Positions 49,131 to 61,702 of a stretch of 64,000 bases of DNA are shown piece after piece; within the stretch, counting starts at the first letter, position 1, and each line of letters starts with the position of its first letter. The notes beneath the pieces are model-generated. The model was not told the DNA's origin and did no database searches. It saw nothing but the letters and a program-made list of their open reading frames with translations. Origin of the DNA: Eucalyptus grandis. Lineage: Eukaryota; Streptophyta; Magnoliopsida; Myrtales; Myrtaceae. The DNA lies in contig NC_052613.1 in the NCBI RefSeq assembly GCF_016545825.1, positions 44,064,112 through 44,128,111 on the forward strand, given 5' to 3'. A program made the position numbers and the translations under genes.

Positions 49131-52100
49131 ATGGACATGGACACGGCAGCGTGCAACGGCAAGGGCTCCCTCGGGCTTTGCACGGGGGCAGGTGGTGACC
49201 CGCTCAATTGGGGCACGGCCGCTGCGGCCCTCACGGGGAGCCACCTCGATGAGGTGAAGCGGATGGTCGAGGAGTCCCGGCGACCTGTGGTCCGCCTCGG
49301 CGGTGAGACGCTGACCATCGCGCAGGTGGCGGCCATCGCGGGGCGCGAGGCCGGCATGGCGGTCGAGCTGTCGGAGGCGGCCCGGGCGGGGGTCAAGGCC
49401 AGCAGCGACTGGGTGATGGAGAGCATGAGCAAGGGCACGGACAGCTACGGGGTCACCACTGGCTTCGGCGCCACCTCGCATAGGCGGACCAAGCAAGGTG
49501 GTGCTCTGCAGAGGGAGCTCATAAGGTAAAAAAAGAGAAAAGTGCTACTTTAATATATTTCTTTAAATTCTCATTCGGTTGTTTTTATTGACATATATTT
49601 GTATAAATATCGAAAATACTTGTTAAGCAATCAAATAATGAAAAAAATGCTGATTTCGGGAGATGGGTGCGATAATACGTTATTCGGGAATTGTAATTAC
49701 CAAGAAGTGCTCTTAGACATTTCTTGAACGCGATTTATTTATTTATTTGTTTATCTTTTTCATTTATGTGGTGTTGTGAAATTATGTACGTGGAGGAAAC
49801 TTAGCTCTATGTTTCTATGTGGATGGGGGGGTAGGTAGGGTTGTATCGGTGACGTGCCAGTTTCTAAATCTAGGTGGACGGTTTTTTTTACATTGAAGTC
49901 GACGCATAAATTTGGGCCGGCAGGAAATTAATTATCTAATGCTGTCATGTTACATAAAATTTCTTAACTAGATTCTGTATTTTATTTCTTGTCTGTCGCT
50001 TTAATGGGGCCTGTCTTCGATAGCAAATTTCACCCTACATAAGTTATTGAATCCATTTGAAAATTCGTCCACATAATTATATAATTTCTTAGGGCGAACT
50101 TCAAAAAGAAAAAGAGAAAGAAAATGTATATGTGTGGACTAAAGTAGGGAAATTAACCGAATGATTTCGAGAAATAGCCTTCGTGTAGTACGTGGTTATA
50201 AATGTTAGATTAGCAATTTGTTAGATGGATTTTAATGAGAAAAGAGGACAAGAATGTTGCAAATTTAGGATAATAAAGTCATTCTCGCTTTGAGAATGTC
50301 CAATTCATTAGCATAAATAACCAGAAGAAGAAAATCCTAATATTTAGGAAATTTTTCGAGTTATATCTTTTTTAGCAAATTATTTTCTACGAATTACTTA
50401 TAAGACGCCAAAAATTAGTCAATCCTAACTCGTTAGTCAACAGTCGTAAGAGATTAGTCTACTTTCGGAGACATTTCCTCGAGGTTTTTTGTTCTTTTCT
50501 TTTTTACATGTGCAGACACTATTCGTAAGGCTCACATGAGGCCGGAGACAGTAGTACCAATTGGCACATCAACATTTTTTTATTAAACGTACAAGCAACA
50601 AATTTTAAAAAATAAAATAAAAGGAATTTTCAATATTATTTGCTCTGTTCAAACTCCTGATAAAGATCCACCAGCAGAAAATAAAATAAAACAACCAGTT
50701 AGCCTGTCCTTATCACCCCATCTTCCACATCCAAATTTCTACAAGAATATTCAAAAAAAAAAATCAATTAAAATCCTTTATTTTAATTTAAAATTAACAC
50801 CTGTCATTTGCGGTATAAATGGTCCCCTCGTGAAGGGCTGCCAAGTGCTGGCTAAGCTTCTTTTCCATAAAAGATACACATACCCATTGCCCAAACGTGC
50901 AAGTATCAACCCAAAGGCCAAAAAAAATCAAATTTGGCTTTTTTTTTTTTTTTTTTGAAATATCAGGTAACCAAAAATAAAATGGGAGAAGATTAATTAA
51001 TTTCGAAGATGACCCATAACAATTACTTTTGAATACCTAATTTCTCATTTTTCAATTAATGAGACTTATCTTTGCTATAATTAAATAAGTGTCTAAATTG
51101 AGATTCACATTTCCTTTGCTATAATTAATAATATGCGGCTGATGAAATTTTCTGATTGGGCCAGGTTCTTGAACGCCGGCATATTCGGCAATGGGACTGA
51201 GTCGTGCCACACGCTGCCCCACTCGGCGACCCGGGCTGCGATGCTCGTGAGGATCAACACCCTCCTCCAGGGCTACTCGGGCATCCGGTTCGAGATCCTG
51301 GAGACCATGGCCAAGCTCCTCAACCGCAACATCACCCCGTGCCTGCCTCTCAGGGGTACGATCACGGCCTCGGGCGACCTGGTCCCCTTGTCCTACATCG
51401 CCGGGCTTCTGACGGGCAGGCCCAACTCGAAGGCGGTCGGGCCAAACGGCGAGTCCCTGAACGCTGTCGAGGCCTTCCGCCTTGCCGGGATCGAGCACGG
51501 GTTCTTTGACCTGCAGCCCAAAGAGGGCCTTGCGCTCGTGAATGGCACGGCAGTCGGGTCTGGGCTCGCTTCCATTGTCCTGTACGAGGCGAACATCCTG
51601 GCCGTCCTCTCAGAGGTTCTGTCGGCGATCTTCGCCGAGGTGATGCAAGGGAAGCCGGAGTTCACCGACCACTTGACCCACAAGCTCAAGCACCATCCCG
51701 GACAAATTGAAGCTGCAGCTATAATGGAGCACATCTTGGATGGGAGCTCCTACGTGAAGGACGCTCAAAAGCTCCACGAGATGGACCCTCTCCAGAAGCC
51801 GAAGCAGGACCGATACGCGCTCCGCACGTCCCCGCAGTGGCTCGGCCCCCAGATCGAAGTGATCAGGGCCGCCACCAAAATGATCGAGAGGGAGATCAAT
51901 TCTGTCAACGACAACCCGCTGATCGACGTCTCCAGGAACAAGGCTCTCCATGGAGGGAACTTCCAGGGGACCCCGATTGGCGTTTCCATGGACAACACCC
52001 GTCTCGCCATCGCCTCCATCGGCAAGCTCATGTTCGCGCAGTTCTCCGAGCTCGTCAACGACTTCTACAACAACGGGCTGCCCTCTAACCTGTCCGGGGG

Positions 52101-52914
52101 ACGGAACCCAAGCTTGGATTACGGCTTCAAGGGAGCTGAGATAGCCATGGCCTCATACTGCTCGGAGCTGCAGTTTCTTGCCAACCCTGTGACCAACCAT
52201 GTCCAGAGCGCGGAGCAACACAACCAGGACGTGAACTCCTTGGGCCTGATCTCGTCGAGGAAGACCGCCGAGGCCGTCGACGTGCTGAAGCTCATGTCCT
52301 CCACCTTCCTGGTCGCCCTGTGCCAGGCCATCGACCTGAGGCACCTGGAAGAGAACCTCAAGAGCGTGGTCAAGAACACGGTGAACCAAGTGGCCAAGAA
52401 GGTCCTCTACGTCGGGTCCAACGGCGAGCTCCACCCGTCGCGGTTCAGCGAGAAAGACCTGATCAAGGTGGTCGACCGGGAGTACGTCTTCGCCTACATC
52501 GATGACCCCTGCAGCGCCACGTACCCCCTGATGCAGAAACTGAGGCAGGTCCTCGTGGACGATGCGCTGGACGACGTCGACCGGGAGAAGAACCCCAGCA
52601 CCTCCATCTTCCAGAAGATTGGGGCTTTCGAGGAGGAGCTCAAGGCACTCCTCCCGAAGGAGGTCGAGAACGCGAGAGCTCAGTTCGAGAGCGGGAACTC
52701 GGCGATCGCTAACAAGATCAGGGGGTGCAGGTCGTACCCATTGTACAGGTTCGTGAGGGAAGAGCTCGGGACCGGTTTGCTCACGGGGGAGAAGGTCGGC
52801 TCGCCGGGCGAGGACTTTGATCTGGTGTTCTCCGCCATGTGCGAGGGCAAGCTGATCGATCCTTTGCTGGAGTGCTTGAGGGACTGGGATGGTGCTCCGC
52901 TTCCCATCTGTTAG
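49131..52914 (+). CDS. PAL: Phenylalanine ammonia-lyase
   Basis: PAL removes ammonia from L-phenylalanine to give trans-cinnamate, the entry step of lignin, flavonoid and phenolic synthesis; the enzyme is a cytosolic homotetramer. Two exons, 49131-49525 and 51165-52914, join within an Arg codon (AG|G), the conserved PAL intron position, and give 714 residues with no break. The self-forming MIO cofactor triad Ala200-Ser201-Gly202 lies in [17 protein letters not shown] (codons 51367-51375). Other landmarks are [16 protein letters not shown] near the end of exon 1, [48 protein letters not shown] and the terminal LPIC. The start is the first ATG (AAGATGGA) after the leader. The exons are GC-rich and the 1.64-kb intron AT-rich. 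Expression should follow MYB/AC-element control given the promoter. The N-terminus is shorter in conserved sequence than the rest, as usual. Confidence 0.97.
49526..51164 (+). other. PAL intron
   Basis: AT-rich intron bounded by GTAAAAAAAG and GGGCCAG. It contains T runs (50940-50957) but I see no nested gene or complete transposon. Confidence 0.9.
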
Positions 52915-55900
52915 AAACTTTTCCAAATCCTGAAGACTGCCTCATAATTTAACTTGCCCTAATCTTGGTATGTACTTAGAGAGTTTTCATGGTCGAGAAA
53001 CTGCGGTTAAAATTGTAATGTCTCTTATGTCTTTTGTTCAGTTCCTTCTTATTCAAACACCCCCCTCGATGTATATTTGTACTTGGAACTTCATCGGTGT
53101 AACAACAATGTTGAAACACGTGAAGAAATACAACATACATTTCGTTACATTTTCGTTCTTATAAAGGATCTTGACATTTACTCTGCATTGTGAGCTAATT
53201 GTTATTGGGTACATCTTATTGTATCTCCCAACTTGAACCTACCAAACGTAAAATTAGAATGAACATGTATTTCTTAAAGGGAGCTACCCTCGTTAGAAAT
53301 TAAGTGGGTTATGTATTAAGAATCAATATTATATTTAAGTTCATGAAAAGGAACAGGTTTATATGAAAAGACATTCAGATAATATATGCATCATTATTGA
53401 TTTAGTCTACATTATTCTAATTAAATGAATGCATATTATTTCAGGGCTCCACATGTATAAAAAAGTTAGAGGTTGCTCATCTTTGCTTAGGCCTAGAATG
53501 ATGCCCAACCAACCTCTTTGCCATGACTTTTGGAAGAGGTTGACCTACCGAGCATGAATTTCTTTGTGGGTTGGCCCGAAAAGGCAATAAATCATTTGGG
53601 ATGGGACATATATTCCAAATTGAGTGGTTGCCTCCAGAGCAGGATAACTCTATGATTGGCAAATATGAGGCCTCGTTCCTAGAAAAATATCACAACTTTG
53701 GATTTTCCTCGATGCACTTGGCCTAATCCATGAGGAGGTTTCTGCCCAAAATGGTAACCTAGCTAGCAAAACCGAAGTGTCACATGGATCTATTTAGGAC
53801 ATGTCACGGTCGATTCCCAGTGTTCGAACCACAAAATTATGGCCCCAAACCCACACTACCTTCTATGCCAAACCATAACTGATGGAGTTTGTATCAACTT
53901 AACCTCGCGCAATTTGTGTAATCGATAGATTGATAAGGATGTTAGGTCGGCCGCCATATCATGTGATGGCGGATTCTGTTCAAGTTTAGCTGAACCTCGC
54001 TGGTTCAAAGGTGGTACAGTCCCACTTTTTAGTCTCTAATAAGCTGTCGAAAGCACAAGCATGGATACCTTCGATCTTCCCACTCAATTTGAGGTCCATA
54101 TACGAGATTGAATGTGGAGAAATGGGTGCGTATCTGGTATCACTGAATTCTCTGAGTCACTGACAGACTCCATCATTTGGTTACCTCTTTTTTGTGGAAA
54201 GTTCCCTTCTGTAGCATTAGTGCAGAAGAGCAGACAGTTTCAGCTCCCTGGGGACAAGTTGTCTAGGGCAGATAAGACAGAAAGTGGAAGATCCCCGTTT
54301 AGACACGTCACTCCAATGTAAAACAGCCAACGGATTTCCTAGACATGGGCAACAATCATTCCTAATCCTCAAAGTGGTCGGATGTCAATGCGTCTGTCTC
54401 TCTCTCTACCTCACACGGCGCTTTCAATATGTCTTGCTTCATGTCTTCGAACTTGGGTTTGCCTGGCCGGTGAACTCAACCATATGGGGAAGCATATAGC
54501 TCGCTCTTCTTCTGTTCGATTGACCTCTTTCGAATGTGAATTCTGGGTTTCTCTCTCCCTCTGGAGATCGATGGACACACGCATCGATCAAAGCAGGTGA
54601 GTGAACTTTGACATGTTCTTACTCTTTCGCTTTCTAAACAATTTTGGTTAGGGATAGCAAAAGATCGTGATTCTAATGTTGTTTTTCCGAACAGGCCTCT
54701 CTATATGGGTTGACAATAGCCCTATATTTTGGAATAATATGATAAATGCAAGCAATAAAGGGATTGATTTTACATTCTATGTTCATGGGATGTCGAGTTT
54801 TCTTCGTGACGACAAATCACTTTATATATATTTATATAACCATAGCAAAATTCAACTATCTCGTAATCAAGGAGTAACCCGAGAATTTATCCATCAATTC
54901 AAAAACTACCATTCCCTTCACGTGCCAAACAAGATATAAAAGATGCCTAAGCCGTACCAACTGCTCGAAGTACAAATAACCAGAAACCATAGAGTGAAGA
55001 TCAATTATTTGCCTTCATTAGCCATTACATTGTCCCTTCGAACTTGTAAATCTCCCCTTTTTGCCTAATACGCTAATCAATCCACAAAACGTTATCAAGT
55101 AAGGACCTGTAAAATCAAGTGCTGTAGGCCTGAAAGATTCATTTGCTGACGGCATTCTGTGCAAGTTAAGAACTAACTCAGGAGGAATGGTTGAGGAAGC
55201 TTCATTTGCTAAGTACGTCAAGGTATTCATGTACTGCGTATAGCACACCAAAAGCAAAACTCATTGGTAGAGCAACATATATGGAGAGAGAACCCATATA
55301 AATATGTGTGTCCTCCAATCCACCTACACGGGCACACACTTGGGTTACATAGAGATGGAAGGACAAGCCCAGCGTTCGAAAGAAAAGGAACATTTTGACA
55401 TTGTTATGGCAGTCAAACAAAGTCTTGCTAGCAATTAAGTAGTAAGCAAGCATCCAAAACTAAATATATCAGAAGCACACCCAGCTGAAGCCGTTTTGGA
55501 CCAGACCACTTTAGGAGCAGTGCAATTGAGTGATGGCTGCAAAAGACAGTACAGAATCCTCAACATCATATTCCTGCACGATCATTACAAAAGCTGGCAT
55601 AAGTAACCAAACTGCCATCATACTAATATCCGCAATAACATGCTGAACAAAATGTGAGAATTGTGCCACACAATACTGTCATGACTTGCATACAAGAGAA
55701 TTTTCAGTCTATTTCCACAGTTTAACATCACTAAGTACTAGATCAAGAATGGTTGGGATAGCAAGAGAACAAGAATCGAGTAGGGAGAAACTACAAAAAC
55801 ACAATCAGTCACCAACTTGAAGTCAGGATGAGTAAAATCATCGTGAATAAAGGAAAATGATAAGTAACTTTCACCAACCTCTATTGTGAGATCAAAATAT

Positions 55901-56277
55901 GAAAAGGAATGTGCAACGGTTATGTCCCAAAGAATGGAGAGATGAAAACAAAGTCGGTTTCCTTCACTCATCATCTTATTGAGTTATCCACACACAGAAT
56001 AATGAAAAAGTTGCAGACTAGATAAATCCACGGTGGCCTGATCTGAGGAAATGGCAAAACCAAATCCACAAGCTTCCAAGATCCACTTGATGTAATAAGC
56101 ACATTCTGCAAAAAGATGTTCCGACAATTACTTATGCATGTCCAAATACCCATATGCTCTTCTTAAATCCCGAATTTAAGAGTGAAACAACATAATTTTA
56201 CTTAAAAGGGTAGAAACACCACCCAATAAAGGGAAAGACAAAGTTATCTTCTTTTAAGAGTGAAACAACTTAATTTA
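52915..56277. other. PAL 3' flank and intergenic region; no gene established
   Basis: The first 250 bp are probably PAL 3' UTR. A short possible first exon occurs at 54570-54597 (MDTRIDQSR, followed by GTGAGTG), but nothing coding continues it. On the minus strand, 55257-55040 reads as an open stretch ([27 protein letters not shown]) with coding-like character that I do not recognise. I leave both uncalled. Confidence 0.35.
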
Positions 56278-56357
56278 GAAATTACCAACTTATTTGGAGC
56301 TTGCAAATTCCTAAATTTTGTACAAAATTATCTCCTTTTATTTGCATATTTTACTAA

Positions 56358-57077
56358 GGAAAATTTTAAAAAGGGACTCGAAGTACCATCTTTTTCTCAA
56401 ATAAGGGTCCAAAGAGGATATTATTTCAAATAAGGACTGAAAGTGAATATTGTTTTAAATAATGATCTAAAGCAGTTACGTTTTTTTTTTTTTTTTTTTG
56501 GTGACCGGGAATCACCATACAGCGGCAACCAGTGGCGTAAATCCGAGGTGGACTGAGCCACCACCACGGACCCGGCCGTGGGTGAGTCGCGCGAACGCGA
56601 CGCCTGGGGATTCGAACTCCTTCCCTTCATGAGGGGAGAGAGCACGAAGCCAGCTACACCACCGCGGGCGGTGGTATCTAAAGCGGTTATGTTTGTTTCA
56701 AATAAGAATTTAAAATGGCTATATCCGTTTCTAATAACTTTTCGGCAATCACGGTATTTTCGTCATTTGTCATTTTCCTCTCTTTTTTTTTTTTTTTTTT
56801 TCTTCTGGTTCTTCTTCTTCCTCTTCGCCGGCGAAGAGGAAGAAGCGAACAAAAATAAAAAGAAAGGAAAAAAGGAAAAAATGCCAAATGACGAACAGAT
56901 GGAAAATTTAGCGGGTTGGTGATCGGCAAAGTTAGGTCATTATTTGAAATAACCAAAGCCATTTCAGGCCTTTATTTGAAATAATCAAGGCCATTTCAAA
57001 TCTTTATTTGAAATAAAATCCACTTTGGGCTCTTATTTGAAAAATAAGGACACTTTGCTCCTTTTAAAAATTTTCCC
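56358..57077. mobile_element. Inverted-repeat MITE with 9-bp target duplication
   Basis: The left end GGAAAATTTTAAAAAGG and the right end CCTTTTAAAAATTTTCCC are inverted. The flanks TTTTACTAA (56349-56357 and 57078-57086) are identical. Inner phrases TCAAATAAGG and TTATTTGAAATAA are repeated and inverted. Related sequence near 59045 is uninterrupted. A SINE is nested at 56481-56675. The start GGAAAATT resembles the ends of 30818-32441 and 36901-37579. Confidence 0.85.
56481..56675 (-). mobile_element. SINE, minus strand, nested in a MITE
   Basis: The T run 56481-56499 is the tail. On the minus strand a box-A-like GGTGTAGCTGGCTTCG is followed by box-B-like GAGTTCGAATCCCC (56606-56619), the internal Pol III promoter of a tRNA-derived SINE. 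The flanks ATCTAAAGCAGTTACG (56465-56480) and ATCTAAAGCGGTTATG (56676-56691) differ at two positions. Confidence 0.85.
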
Positions 57078-57639
57078 TTTTACTAATGCTTTGAATTCGC
57101 TAACTATTTTATAAAATTCATAAGCTAAATTAGTATTATTTACTAAATTTTGTCAAATTAAAATTTTTAGTTTTGATTTACCAACTATCTTTGAATTATT
57201 TACGAATATTTAATTTTTTTTATCTACCAATTGTCTTGTTAAAGTTACCAAGTGTGTTTGTCTTGGAGCTATTTTTTTTTTTTAAATTTATAAGACTCAT
57301 TCAAAAATTACCAATCAAAATTAGCTTGATTTAACAAGTTTTCTTCCATTAAATTATCAAATAGTATTGAGTGCCTACTTTCATTTGAATTACTTACCAC
57401 ACTCTAGTTGTTTAAATTCTCAATTTGCCTAATTTTCTTATCGTTTCTAAACTTTGCTTTTCCTAGCAACTCTTGTGATTTACCGACTCCTTTTTCAAAT
57501 ATTATCACAACCTAATTAAAGTGACATAACAACTTCTCTTTGATTAAATTATTGGCTAGTCTTGGATTGCCAACTCTCATTCGAGTTACTTACGGCATTT
57601 TATCTTTCCTAACTCCTCCATACATATTTATCCAAAACA

Positions 57640-58476
57640 TGCGACATTATCATACGCAATCACATCTTTTTCTGTCGATCTTTTTCATTCAAAATATGCA
57701 GGACTTCTTGAGCTCCCGATTAATCTTCATTAAATGAGCTAGTTATCTCAACTCAAATAGTGCTTGATGGTAAATTATTGTACGTTTATACACCTGACCA
57801 TCATCTTGATAGGATAAGCTTTTGCTAACAAAATTGCCAAATATACAGATTAGGTATCAGTTTGGCCATGGTTTGATTAAGTCCAGGTAATTAGCTGCAC
57901 TTTTGGATGACTCCGGGTTCGAGACTCCAGCTACCAAATCAAGACTCGAAAAAAAAAACAAGAGATTAGTCGATTTAACCATTTTATTTAAAAAGATGCT
58001 ATTTCCACTTTATTTTACGATTTTAATACCTCTTCTTTTTTCTTGCAAGTTACTTCTCCGATATGGGCTTCTAGACGAAGAAGGGTTTGACGTGCATATA
58101 GTCTAACTTGATCCGGATTTTCTTGATATATTAAGTATAAATCTACAAGTAAGTACCTAAAATACATATATAATAAAGCACATAAACTCCCATTTTCTTC
58201 TGGACTTATCAAGAAACCTGATGGATGGAGACACCCTTTCGATTCTTCCAAGGTTGCAACTTGTTGAGGACAAAATAAATTCACAATTAAATTCCCAACA
58301 TTAGGAACTCGTTGATAATACTAGCATGTACACGTGCATATTAGTCAAAAGTCTAGAAAACCTTCCCTTGTTTATAGGTTAGCTCCAGATAAAGGTCGAT
58401 CTAAATAAACCCAGGTTGAAGAATTCAAGAATAATTTAATCTTGAAAAAAAGGAAAACCCAAAACCTCGTCCATAC

Positions 58477-58507
<31 letters not shown>

Positions 58508-61132
58508 CATACATACAGATACACACACATATAAAAGATACACTTAAGAATTTCGAGGTTCTTGTTTTAGTTGGTTGAAGTAGTGATTAGCTTTTAGTCT
58601 TTTTAAGTAAAGACTATGAAATGCAGAGAAGGAGTTGGGACTTGGGATTAGATGCCTCCTCCACCTGGTATCTTGTATCTACGTATTGAAAATTCTAATA
58701 GGACATTGAAGTTGGAGTGTTAAAAGTATATCTCACATAACTTAGCTACCGGATTTATAACGAAGTTATTTACATCAATAAATTTACTAATAGTTTAAGA
58801 TGCACCTTCTAGGAATACAAAAATCTATTGTCTTGTGTTCAATTCTACGAAGTCTTTCTATCATAGTGGCAAATTTAAACACCGTTCGCTAGTGAAAACA
58901 ATGGTCATAGATTTTTTTTTTTTTTTTTTTTAAGTAAGGCGTTGGTAAATTTATCAACAGCTTTATGAAATTGCCAACTTATTTAGAGTTTGCAAATTTA
59001 CAAATTTTGTACAAACTTATCTATTTTTATTTGTATATCTTGCTAATGCTTTGAATTCACTAATCTTTTTTTTTTAAAAATGAAATTGATAACTTAAATT
59101 AGTGTGATTTACTAATTTGTCAAATTAAGTTTTAAGTTTTGGTTTACCAACTCTCTGCGAATTATTTACCAACATTTAATTTTATTTAATCCTCCAAATT
59201 TCCCGTTAAAGTTACCAACTTGTATTACTTTTTACCACCTTTTATGTATCTTTCCTAACTCATCCAATATATGTTTTCTGCGCAACATGTGACGAAGATG
59301 TGATCATACGCAATCACATCTTTTCCGTCGATCTTTTTCAGACAAAACACACAAGACTTCTTGGGCTCTCAATTAATCTCTACTATAAGAGCTAGTCATC
59401 CCGACTCAGATAGTGAAGGTCCACAGTAACATTATAGGCTCATGCTCCCTAACACAATTGCTGGCTGAATCCATGAATTATGTATCGGTTTGGCCATGGT
59501 TTGATAAAGTCTTGGTGATTAGCTGCACGCTGGTCAACTCCAGCTACCGAAACACACATTAATTAATAAGACTCAGGAAAATATTCGCGCCCAATTACTG
59601 CTATCTGTTCATAGGATCCGATCGAATATTTGCGTCACCCTTTTATGTCGGATGTAAATCTCTTATTGGCTTCACCAACTCGAAGGAACTGCGACCCTTT
59701 GTTTTCTCTCGTCTTCTCTTTCTTTTCTTCCCTCGATTTTCCTTTATTTTCTCCGGGGTTGGTGGTAATCGGTAGGCACGACTTTAATAAATTCTTTGGC
59801 CCATGTCCGCATTTAAAATGTGGTCTGACCGCATCTGAATTGAAAAGCTAGCTACCGTCTCCCTAAGATGACAGACTGGCGATTTGATCGAAAGTGGTGG
59901 GACAAAAGGGTAATGATATCCAGTCTTTGGATCGGATGGATGGGATTTATTAATCCCCAGCTAATCCACTTAATTTAATTTACTTCGTCTCAAAATTCGG
60001 GGCTGAGTTCTTTGAAAGTTTCCTTGTGAGCACGGACCTGACTCGCACGTGATTTGCGAAATGAAGTGGATCTTTTCATGCAATTAGATACAAACGGCAT
60101 TGGAAAATATGGTTTTATAACTTAGTCAAGTATTATAGTTACACCATTACCCAAATTTCTGAATATCTTTTCATTTTCGGGAAGTAACGAAGAAGGACAT
60201 GGCTTGGGATTTACTCTTTTGGGTCAACAACTTAACATAGGATTTTTGGAACATGACTTTTCGGTTTAATACGGTCAACAAATTCAAAAATAGGGTCATT
60301 CCTAAATTGATTTAATAATCAATTTGGGAATATTTAATCTTTATATATCTTCATGACCTACTCCCAAAACAAGGTAGTTCTGTGGGCATATTTAATCTTT
60401 ATATAGCTTCACGACCTACTCCTAAAACAAGGTTGTTTTGTCTTTACCAGCAACTCATCGAAATCGCGATTACACAACGGAGTTTAGTTTAGGAATCGAA
60501 TTTTCATTTGACATTTTATTTGGTATGTCCTATGTTGCTAACATCCCACATGGTCATGGAATAAGGAAAAAAATTATGTGAATGCAGTTTCTTTCTTGGG
60601 AAAAAGTCAAAATAGAAAAACGAATCCCATCGCAAAATCTTTCTTCAATATATGTGAAGACAAAAGGTCCTCATATACTCTTCCATTTGAGTTGAAATTA
60701 TCACGCATGGCACTACATTGAGATTTATAGTTTGTACTGAATTTTGTGATTGGATTGAATTTTAATTTTATTCAATTTAAATTTTACGGTCCACAAATGT
60801 TGCATTTTTGTAATCCGAAGCGTTCGAGACTTTGACATTATATCTACGATTTTTTTTGGAATCTAAGTATTTTAAGTTACGGTGGAAAAACAAAAGGAAT
60901 AAAATTTTCTTTTAATTATTTGCAAACAAGCAAGCTCATCTTATTACGTCACCGAGATAATAAATTTAGTTTACAAGTGAAAAATAGAAATTGTTCAGCA
61001 CGCTTGTCTCTTGCTATCATTGAAGTGTTTAGTGTCATGCGAAATATAAGCAATTTATTAATTATTAAGTGTTCTAAAGGGTCAATACATGTGAGGTTAA
61101 TGAATTATCGAGATATTGAAAGTATAGTCAAT
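57640..61132 (+). repeat. Large duplicated segment, copy B
   Basis: It matches copy A (39196-44326) but lacks A's three insertions, so it shows their empty sites. It includes an ATAC tetranucleotide repeat (58477-58518) and one copy of the 505-bp-type unit (about 60700-61132), which is cut by a copia LTR at 61133. No gene is encoded. The open frame 59630-59851 is not conserved in A. Confidence 0.85.
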
Positions 61133-61401
61133 TGTAAGAGGCAAATGTCTTCAATGCTTCGATTGTCTTTGTGTTCTATGAAAAAAAGCAAGGAAGAATA
61201 AGGAAAAACGTAGGAAATTTTTTGTATATTCTATTTTGTATATCAAATAGTGTACAATGCTCTATAATTATATCACTAGGCATGTACAAGAAAAAGGAAA
61301 TAAAGAATATTACAAAATCAATTTCGATATTAGACGATATTAATTGATCGGCATATCAATCTAAATCCAAAGGATTTTGCACGATCGCATATCTTCCAAC
61401 A
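61133..61401 (-). repeat. Copia 3' LTR
   Basis: 269 bp bounded by TG..CA on the minus strand next to the polypurine tract. The second LTR needed to check identity and target duplication is outside the window. Confidence 0.75.
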
Positions 61402-61702
61402 TTTCCCCTTAAACTGGTGGCTTGTAGATGTCAAAGACACTTAGCTTGCTTAGTAGATATGCGTGTTGTCTCTGACATAGAGGTTTGGTGAAGACATCTG
61501 CAGGTTGTTTTGTAGTCCCAATTCCTCTTGTTTCGATTACCTCCTCTTGAATCTTCTCTCAAGTGAAGTGACAGTCCACTTCTATGGGCTTTGTTCTTTT
61601 GTGCACTATAGGATTGGACGCAAGTTTTGTTATGTCGTTGTCACAAAACAACATGCTGGGTCCCTTTGTTTGCACCCCAAGGTCCTGAAGCAAGCCTCAC
61701 AG

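Larger units (their letters stand above)
56278..57640 (+). repeat. Diverged flank of copy B, interrupted by a MITE
   Basis: 56278-56357 and 57087-57240 resemble 58972-59210 and 41220-41480 (ATTTTGTACAAA.TTATCT, then GCTTTGAATTC.CTAA). This is thus a third relative of a direct repeat that occurs twice in each large copy. The remainder (57250-57640) is AT-rich without a gene. Confidence 0.6.

Noticed and set aside
51052..52926. Minus-strand and shifted open frames over PAL exon 2, up to 257 residues
   Set aside because: They are shadows of the PAL reading frame caused by high GC at third positions.
54570..54700. A possible short first exon, MDTRIDQSR plus splice donor
   Set aside because: The next acceptor leads to a stop within a few codons and no further coding sequence is found.
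57900..57950. A possible tRNA gene suggested by GGGTTCGAGACTCC
   Set aside because: It resembles a B box, but there is no A box or cloverleaf around it, and the matching place in copy A has changed.
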